Source: Clostridiales bacterium UBA1779
GTDB lineage: Bacteria > Bacillota > Clostridia > Oscillospirales > CAG-272
Assembly (NCBI GenBank): GCA_002314565.1
Contig: DCGL01000162.1
Location: 1 to 11,584 of the forward strand
DNA length: 11,584 bases
Reading direction: 5' to 3'
Each line of letters opens with the position of its first letter. Position 1 is the stretch's first letter. Below, one piece after another: positions 6,749 to 11,584 of this stretch. Under the pieces are notes generated by a model. That model made no database searches, was not told where the DNA came from, and saw nothing but the letters and a program-made list of their open reading frames with translations. The translations under genes and the position numbers were made by a program.

Positions 6749-8883
6749 TTTTCAATATCCTTTAAGTTATTGTAATCGTAAATTATCCTGAAGGCTTCGG
6801 TGTCTTTTTCACTGCGGATCTTCAGTTCACTTTTCAGTGTTTCATCGCATTTATCTATAGAAAGGAGCTCGACAGCCGACAATAGTGCGCTTTCCGTCAG
6901 TTCCTTAAGTTCAATGCAAGGGGCTGAAAGCTCCTCGGCAAAGGCTCTGACCTTCGGGTCATAGCTGATTGCCGCAAAGGGAACGTTTGCACTGAATGCA
7001 AGAACGGCTGCGTGAAGTCTGACTGCAAGGCAGAAACTCGATTCCGCTATCAGCTTTGCCGTGTTTTCCGGAGTATCCGGATTGAATGCGTCTCCATGGC
7101 AGACGTCGGCAAGCTTCTGGCAGATTTCGCTGTCTTCGGGGGCCAGGGGAACGAAGCGCACGCGAAGCTGTTTTTCTCTGCAGATTTTCGGTATTACCGA
7201 AGACAGGACTGTGAAAAGTCTGTCGCGGTCGGCGGATTTTTTCAGTTCACGCGGACAGACCGTAAAAACGCCGGTATCAGGAAAAGCGACGATATCAGTA
7301 TCGGCAGCCGCAACCGAATCCGCCGAAAGATAAGAGTTCTTGCAGCCGAGTCTGCGGGCTTCGTCAAGTGAATGAACGTCGCGAAGTCCGGCTGCACTCA
7401 GCAATGAAAGCAGATTACGGGCAAGTTCTTCACCGTCAAAGCCGGAAAGAGGTCCGATTCCTCCTCCCCATATCATAACCCGGCAGCCGGCTTTACGGGC
7501 CTTATGGCAGATTTTGGAGTAATACAGCAGCGAGCGCGTGCTGGTGAAATTCTGAATCAGGCTGCCTCCGCAGAGTACAAGAACGCGGGACTTTGACAGG
7601 GCACGTCCTATTGCCTTGAAATCGGTTCTTCCGATTCCGCACAGTCCGTGCGGGGTAAGCTTTTTGTTGCGTGTGATAACGGATAATTCAGCGGCAGGAG
7701 CCGCATTTTTTATTTTTTCGGATACGATTTTCAGAGCCATTTCGTCGCCTGTGTTCCCGGCACCGAAATAGCCGCAGAGCATAACGTTTGATTTTATTCT
7801 GTCAAGAGTTTCGCGATAAACGTCAAGGGTGGATTCTGCGATTTTGACAAGGTTGTTGTGTTTTTTTACAAATTCATATGAAAAATCCGATACTTCGCGC
7901 CTTTTTTGCGCGCTTTCGAGCAGGGAAACGAGCGAATCCGACATTCTTCTGTGGCTGTCGCTGCAGATGTCGGGAATATAGTTCCTGCCGAAAAGGTATT
8001 CGCCGTTCGTTGAGTTGAGGACTCCTGCGCAGCCGACGTTGTTGAATAGAACGGTGGGAATTCCCATTGCCATGGCTTCAAGTGCCGAGCGCGACTGACC
8101 GACGAAAACGGTGCTGCCCCTCAGAAACTCATGAATATCCGTAACGGAACCGCACATTTCCGCAGAACCGGGAAAACGGAAATTGAGTCTGTCTGTCTCG
8201 GCTTTGATTCTGTAAAAGCAGTTGCCGGAGCCCGCAAGCTTTAATCTTAGAAGTGGATAATTTCCCGTGCCCCGCAGTGCTTCGAAGACGGAAATGAGCA
8301 GTAAAAACGCATCGAGATTGTCGTAATCCATACGAGCGCTTGCCGAAATGACGGACCCCTGTTCTGAAGTTTCCGCGTATGAGTTTTCGTCGGGAATTTC
8401 GACACCGTTCGGTATGAAGGTGACTTCGCCGTGGCGCAGACCGTATACGTTTTTTAGATAGGATTCGACCTCGCGGCTGACGGCAACGGTTGCGGCTCCC
8501 CATTCGGAAAGACTGCGCAGCGGTTCGCGGCTGTCGTACAGACCGTGTGCCGTGGTGACGAAAACGGGAAAATCGGAAAAACGTTCGCAAAGTCCGCAGA
8601 TAAAGGCGGGAATGCGGCCGTGTGCGTGTACTATGTCAGCACCGAAGCGCTCACAGAGCGAAATGAGACCGAAGCAGGAGCGCAATATTTCGGCAGGAGC
8701 ACGGCTGTCGAGCGGCAGAGTCACGTGCTCAATGCCCGACTGTTCAAGCAGGGCCGCGTATTTTCCTCCCGTGGAGGCAACGCAGACACGGTGGCCGAGC
8801 TTCTGAAACTGTTCGGCCATAGTGTATATGTGGGTTTCGGCACCGCCGATTCCCATTCGGGAGGTGCACAGAAGAATATTCAC
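6745..8883 (-). CDS. GT4 glycosyltransferase fused to CsaB-type polysaccharide pyruvyltransferase
   Basis: A 712-residue two-domain enzyme. Residues 1-360 are a GT4/GT-B glycosyltransferase: MGIGGAETHI (10-19) is the N-terminal glycine-rich loop, and SRSALEAMAMGIPTVLFN (264-281) is the donor-binding region with Glu269. Residues 366-700 are a polysaccharide pyruvyltransferase of CsaB type, with GYFGAGNTGDE (371-381), CGGSLIQ (438-444), WGGGIGPL (472-479), the key RLHA (622-625) and SYDPKV (640-645). CsaB proteins put a pyruvyl ketal on ManNAc of secondary cell-wall polymers, where S-layer-homology domains dock. The fused transferase may make the sugar linkage that is then pyruvylated, which is inference. 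Start is GTG, with AAGGAGG 6 bases upstream. It lies 22 bases after the GNAT gene and overlaps the aminopeptidase gene by 4. No SLH-domain protein is visible in the window. Confidence 0.9.
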   Translation of the reverse strand: MNILLCTSRMGIGGAETHIYTMAEQFQKLGHRVCVASTGGKYAALLEQSGIEHVTLPLDSRAPAEILRSCFGLISLCERFGADIVHAHGRIPAFICGLCERFSDFPVFVTTAHGLYDSREPLRSLSEWGAATVAVSREVESYLKNVYGLRHGEVTFIPNGVEIPDENSYAETSEQGSVISASARMDYDNLDAFLLLISVFEALRGTGNYPLLRLKLAGSGNCFYRIKAETDRLNFRFPGSAEMCGSVTDIHEFLRGSTVFVGQSRSALEAMAMGIPTVLFNNVGCAGVLNSTNGEYLFGRNYIPDICSDSHRRMSDSLVSLLESAQKRREVSDFSYEFVKKHNNLVKIAESTLDVYRETLDRIKSNVMLCGYFGAGNTGDEMALKIVSEKIKNAAPAAELSVITRNKKLTPHGLCGIGRTDFKAIGRALSKSRVLVLCGGSLIQNFTSTRSLLYYSKICHKARKAGCRVMIWGGGIGPLSGFDGEELARNLLSLLSAAGLRDVHSLDEARRLGCKNSYLSADSVAAADTDIVAFPDTGVFTVCPRELKKSADRDRLFTVLSSVIPKICREKQLRVRFVPLAPEDSEICQKLADVCHGDAFNPDTPENTAKLIAESSFCLAVRLHAAVLAFSANVPFAAISYDPKVRAFAEELSAPCIELKELTESALLSAVELLSIDKCDETLKSELKIRSEKDTEAFRIIYDYNNLKDIEK

Positions 8884-8889
8884 TTGCGG

Positions 8890-8896
8890 CCTCCTT
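8890..8896 (-). promoter_or_regulatory. Ribosome binding site fixing the GTG start of the fusion gene
   Basis: AAGGAGG on the minus strand, 6 bases before the GTG at 8883. This strong site explains the use of a non-ATG start. Confidence 0.85.
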
Positions 8897-8905
8897 CAAA
8901 AACAA

Positions 8906-9403
8906 TTATTTTACAAGCTGGAATGCGTCTCTTTCGGAATGAGTTCCGAAATCGTCGCTGATGTAGATTTTACCGGTGAATTTAAAGCCGAGTTTCGGAA
9001 GCAGGGCCTGCATGGGGGCGTTGTCAGGATGCGTGTCGATTCTGATGTTGTCAGTCAGAGTCAGGCCGAATTCGACGGCCGTTTTAACTATGCCCTTGTG
9101 AATTCCGTCCCCTGCTATGCGGTGAATCGTGCCGTAGGGTTCGTCGTTGAGCCATTTCCCGTCGATGACCTTGTAGGTTTCGTCTTCGCCGAGTATGAAA
9201 GCGAATGTTCCGACGATTTTGCCGTTTTCACAGATTACGTAGCCGATGCCTTCTTTCAGGTCCTGTTCAAGACGGCAGAGAGGCGGGTGAATGAGCCACT
9301 GGTTGAGGTTTCCGGTGTCGCGCTGAAGTCGGCGGGCCCCGGCATAGATTTCAAGCAGTCTGTCGAAATCAGCGGCTGTGGTTTTCCTTATTTCGTAGCT
9401 CAT
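8906..9403 (-). CDS. GNAT family N-acetyltransferase
   Basis: A 165-residue single-domain acetyltransferase of the Gcn5-related fold, which moves an acetyl group from acetyl-CoA to an amine. An N-terminal strand and helix (MSYEIRKTTAADFDRLLEIY) open the domain. The segment IGYVICENGKIVGTFAFI (53-70) covers the central strands. IHRIAGDGIHKGI (93-105) is at the expected acetyl-CoA loop, though its R/QxxGxG/A motif is degenerate. IDTHPDNAPMQALLPKLGF (122-140) is the usual C-terminal part. This pattern matches a widespread, uncharacterised clostridial GNAT group. The ATG overlaps the previous stop by 4 bases (9400-9403) and has no strong Shine-Dalgarno site, so it probably relies on translational coupling. 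Substrate unknown. Confidence 0.9.
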   Translation of the reverse strand: MSYEIRKTTAADFDRLLEIYAGARRLQRDTGNLNQWLIHPPLCRLEQDLKEGIGYVICENGKIVGTFAFILGEDETYKVIDGKWLNDEPYGTIHRIAGDGIHKGIVKTAVEFGLTLTDNIRIDTHPDNAPMQALLPKLGFKFTGKIYISDDFGTHSERDAFQLVK

Positions 9404-10302
9404 CTGTTCAGTTCTTTCATTTTTGCTTCGGTCATATCGGCGAGCTTGCGTGCGCAGACGGCGGCAAGCTTCAGAGCGTCGGGAAGCAGGTCCTTGGGGA
9501 ATTGTTCGTAATAATGCAGGACTTCGAGGTTCATAGTGCCCTCAAAACCGATTTTGGCAAGTGAGGTCGTGATTGCATCCCAGTCGTGCTTGCCGAGGAA
9601 GGGGAGCCAGTGACGGTCGTCCTTGAAATCCGTGTCCTGAACGTGAAGCATCGTAAGGAGGTCTTTGTTCATTCCGCTGATGAATTCAGCCGAAGAGGAG
9701 CCGCAGATTTCGGCGTGACCTATGTCACAGCAGGAAACGAAAATCGGGTTGTTCAGGCTGTCAACGAATTCATTCATCCAAACGGCTGTATGATGTCTTC
9801 CGGTGAAATGCAGTCCGTTCGGCGTTTTTGTCTTCTTGAACAGATTTTCAATGCCGATCTTCACGCCGAACTTTTCGGCATAGGGTACGAAGCTCAGTAT
9901 GAATTCGCGGTTAATCTTGTCCGACACTTCGTCCGGCATATCGTCGGGAGTGCGCAGATCGTGAATGACTGCCTGCGGAATTCCCATTCTCGAGGCATAT
10001 TCAAGACTGCGTATGACGCGCCTGTACATCGGATGCTCGGGATTAATCTCTATGGTTCCGTACTTGTATTTCAGCTCGGTGTGGCACTGCGGAAATTCGA
10101 TTCCGATTTCCTTTGCGTAATCTTTCAGTTCATATGCCAGCGCTTCGCGCTCTGCGTCGCCGAATTCGAGAATGTCGTTATCCGGCATCACGTCGTAAAA
10201 CGTGTAATCTATGCCGTCAAATCCGGCATCCTTTATCAGCTTCAGCGACATCTTATCGCCGAAAGCGTTTCTTATGGTGCTGTTGTCTGTTGAAATTTTC
10301 AT
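9400..10302 (-). CDS. Xylose isomerase-like TIM barrel protein (sugar phosphate isomerase/epimerase family)
   Basis: A 300-residue TIM barrel of the family that includes xylose isomerase, tagatose-3-epimerase and endonuclease IV. Candidate metal ligands sit in the expected order: Glu151 (KIGIENL), Asp193 with His196 (CCDIGHAE), His219 (MLHVQDTD) and Glu260 (NLEV). The pattern suggests a keto-sugar epimerase or isomerase, or an inosose dehydratase-like enzyme; the substrate cannot be told from the sequence. AGAGGA lies 6 bases before the ATG. The gene follows the dehydrogenase gene on the same strand, with only the REP-like array between them and no visible promoter, so the two are probably cotranscribed. 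Its stop overlaps the GNAT start (ATGA). Confidence 0.9.
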   Translation of the reverse strand: MKISTDNSTIRNAFGDKMSLKLIKDAGFDGIDYTFYDVMPDNDILEFGDAEREALAYELKDYAKEIGIEFPQCHTELKYKYGTIEINPEHPMYRRVIRSLEYASRMGIPQAVIHDLRTPDDMPDEVSDKINREFILSFVPYAEKFGVKIGIENLFKKTKTPNGLHFTGRHHTAVWMNEFVDSLNNPIFVSCCDIGHAEICGSSSAEFISGMNKDLLTMLHVQDTDFKDDRHWLPFLGKHDWDAITTSLAKIGFEGTMNLEVLHYYEQFPKDLLPDALKLAAVCARKLADMTEAKMKELNR

Positions 10303-10319
10303 ATCAATTCCTCTTTTGT

Positions 10320-10436
10320 AGCCGGGGGACGTAAGTGGTGGTCGAATTTCAGCCGGGGGACGTAAGTCGTGGCTGATTTTTAGCCATCAGTTACGTCCCC
10401 TGGCTGATTTTTAGCCACGACTTACGTCCCCTGGCT
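10320..10436. repeat. Array of four REP-like units, two direct and two inverted
   Basis: Four units of 22-24 bases lie at 10320-10341, 10351-10374, 10382-10405 and 10413-10436. The first two read agccgggggacgtaag and the last two are inverted (cttacgtcccctggct-like). The second and fourth units are reverse complements apart from one base, and the third can also pair with either direct unit. Spacers are short and AT-rich (such as gattttt). The array fills the gap between the dehydrogenase stop (10443) and the ribosome binding site of the TIM barrel gene. In mRNA it would form alternative hairpins that could stabilise the upstream message or lower downstream expression. The GGGGACG core is shared with the palindrome at 5400-5474, although the rest of the sequence differs. 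Confidence 0.85.
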
Positions 10437-10442
10437 GAAAAT

Positions 10443-11486
10443 TCATAGTTTATCTCTGTTTATGAAGAATTTTACGCTGCGGACGTCACCGGCGACGAGC
10501 TTGTCGGCTTCGGTGAGCATCATGTCGGGGCTGTCGGCGTAGCAGTTGACCGTTGCGCCGCCGCGGTGATTGGTCAGAGTTACGTTGTCGAGAGTGAGGA
10601 AGGGGTCGTTCGGGTCGGTGGGCTCGCAGTCGTGAACGTCGAGGGCGGCTCCGGTAATCTTTTTGTCGCGCAGGGCTTCATAAAGTGCACGGCTGTCTAT
10701 GAGGTGGGGACGGGCGGAGTTGATGAAGTAAGCTGTGGGCTTCATCATATCGAACTCCTTCTTTCCGACAATCACGGAGTTGGCTCTCGCGTGAAGGGAA
10801 ACGAAGTCGTTTTCCGACATAATCGTTGCGAGATCGGTCTTTTTGCAGCCGAGTGCGAGAGCGTCCGGGTCGTTTGCCGGTACGTTCGGGTCGCAGAAGG
10901 AGACCGACATTCCGAATGCCGTGAGGATTTTAGCCATACGCTTTCCGATGCTGCCAAAGCCTATAAGTCCTGCTTTCAGGCCGCGGAGCTCATATTCATA
11001 GCCGCAGTTCGGATATTTTTCGCTCCATCTGCCTTCTTTCATTATCTTGTCGGCGCGGCAGATGTTGCGGCTTTCGGCGAGCATAAGACCGACGGTCAGC
11101 TCGACGACACCGTTTGCATTGTGTGCGGGATTGGAAAGCACTGCGATTCCGTGCTCGGTTGCGGCTTCGATATCTATGTTTTCGGTTCCTCCGCGGTTCA
11201 CCATGATGAGCTTCAGCTTCGGGGCTGACTCAATGAGCCTGCGGGTGACGGGGCAGAGATGAACCATCAGGGCTTCGTAATTGCCGATTTTGTCGTAAAG
11301 CTCCTTCGGGGCTTCGACTGCCTCGGGACCTCCGCGCTCGATTCTGTAAGCGGTTGCCCTCATCTGTTCCTTGTCGTTTACACCGAATTCGATTATTTCG
11401 GTGAACTTAAAGCCGGGATGCTTTTCTTCGGCCTTTTTATAAAATTCGGGTCTCATAAATGCATCGGATACAGCTAAAATATTCAT
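10443..11486 (-). CDS. D-isomer-specific 2-hydroxyacid dehydrogenase (NAD-dependent)
   Basis: A 347-residue enzyme of the family that includes D-3-phosphoglycerate, glyoxylate and D-lactate dehydrogenases and interconverts 2-oxoacids and D-2-hydroxyacids with NAD(H). The nucleotide-binding domain carries GFGSIG (176-181) with Asp199 after the second strand, suggesting NAD rather than NADP. The catalytic residues are in place: Arg259 (NSARPHLID), Glu288 (DCEP) and His307 (TNHRGG). The region around Arg259 departs from the usual NxxRGxxVD, with PH replacing the glycine, and the usual HxPLT motif reads HARAN. The substrate is thus probably not 3-phosphoglycerate. An ATG 7 codons upstream (11507) is in frame, but 11486 is preferred: AAGGAG lies 5 bases before it and MNILAVSD is a typical first strand. 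It is the first gene of the minus-strand operon, read from the promoter at 11518-11546. Confidence 0.92.
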   Translation of the reverse strand: MNILAVSDAFMRPEFYKKAEEKHPGFKFTEIIEFGVNDKEQMRATAYRIERGGPEAVEAPKELYDKIGNYEALMVHLCPVTRRLIESAPKLKLIMVNRGGTENIDIEAATEHGIAVLSNPAHNANGVVELTVGLMLAESRNICRADKIMKEGRWSEKYPNCGYEYELRGLKAGLIGFGSIGKRMAKILTAFGMSVSFCDPNVPANDPDALALGCKKTDLATIMSENDFVSLHARANSVIVGKKEFDMMKPTAYFINSARPHLIDSRALYEALRDKKITGAALDVHDCEPTDPNDPFLTLDNVTLTNHRGGATVNCYADSPDMMLTEADKLVAGDVRSVKFFINRDKL

Positions 11487-11517
11487 GGAAACTCCTTCGC
11501 AAGACAATATTTATATA

Positions 11518-11546
11518 ATCATAGCACAAACAAAAACAAAAGTCAA
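11518..11546 (-). promoter_or_regulatory. Sigma-A promoter of the five-gene minus-strand operon
   Basis: On the minus strand, TTGACT (11541-11546) and TATGAT (11518-11523) are spaced by 17 bases; each differs from consensus by one base. Transcription should begin near 11511, giving a leader of about 25 bases with AAGGAG at 11492-11497. The upstream stretch is rich in A/T runs, as in UP elements. Confidence 0.8.
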
Positions 11547-11584
11547 ACAAAACAAAAAACTGTCTGTGTCAAGTTTTTGTAGGA

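Noticed and set aside
8822..9511. A long plus-strand open frame opposite the GNAT gene
   Set aside because: It is antisense to well-supported genes with family motifs and has no ribosome binding site or recognisable product.
11567..11572. A second TTGACA on the minus strand upstream of the operon promoter
   Set aside because: No acceptable -10 box lies 16-18 bases downstream; the TTGACT-17-TATGAT pair is better.

Overview
The window looks like chromosome of a Gram-positive, low-to-medium G+C clostridium (Bacillota/Clostridia, perhaps a gut or rumen Oscillospirales- or Christensenellales-like lineage). The evidence is a CarD-family regulator and RNase Y of clostridial type, strong AAGGAGG ribosome binding sites, near-perfect sigma-A promoters, a membrane-anchored Ig-like surface protein, and a CsaB-type cell-wall pyruvyltransferase. 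The genus cannot be read from this sequence. No rRNA, tRNA, CRISPR, phage or intact transposase gene was seen.

Layout. (1) 13-1704 (+): secreted, membrane-anchored protein with three Ig-like (Big_3) repeats and a Cys-containing module. (2) 1715-1851: a nested inverted-repeat element, followed by a bidirectional terminator at 1868-1887. (3) 1893-2399 (-) carD and 2671-4254 (+) rny are divergent, each behind a perfect TTGACA-17-TATAAT promoter. A strong terminator follows rny. (4) 4312-5375: an AT-richer island holding a possible structured-RNA remnant, a promoter, and a gene for a Cys-rich (DUF3795-like) multi-pass membrane protein. (5) 5400-5474: a REP-like palindrome with a perfect 31-bp stem. 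(6) 11486-5486 (-): a probable five-gene operon of D-2-hydroxyacid dehydrogenase, xylose-isomerase-like TIM barrel protein, GNAT acetyltransferase, a glycosyltransferase/pyruvyltransferase fusion, and M18 aminopeptidase. It has one visible promoter at 11518-11546 and two 4-nt ATGA overlaps. A four-unit REP-like array lies between its first two genes.

Functionally, carD and rny act on transcription initiation and mRNA turnover. The long operon mixes small-molecule carbon chemistry with one cell-envelope polysaccharide enzyme and a peptidase, so its common purpose is not clear. The fusion protein probably adds a sugar and/or a pyruvyl ketal to a secondary cell-wall polymer.

The most notable non-coding content is three different inverted-repeat elements in 11.6 kb. 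Two share the core GGGGACG, which suggests REP-type repeats moved by a RAYT-like transposase encoded elsewhere. I did not find a convincing undescribed multi-gene system. The best leads are the GT4-CsaB fusion, the Cys-rich membrane protein island, and the repeat families.
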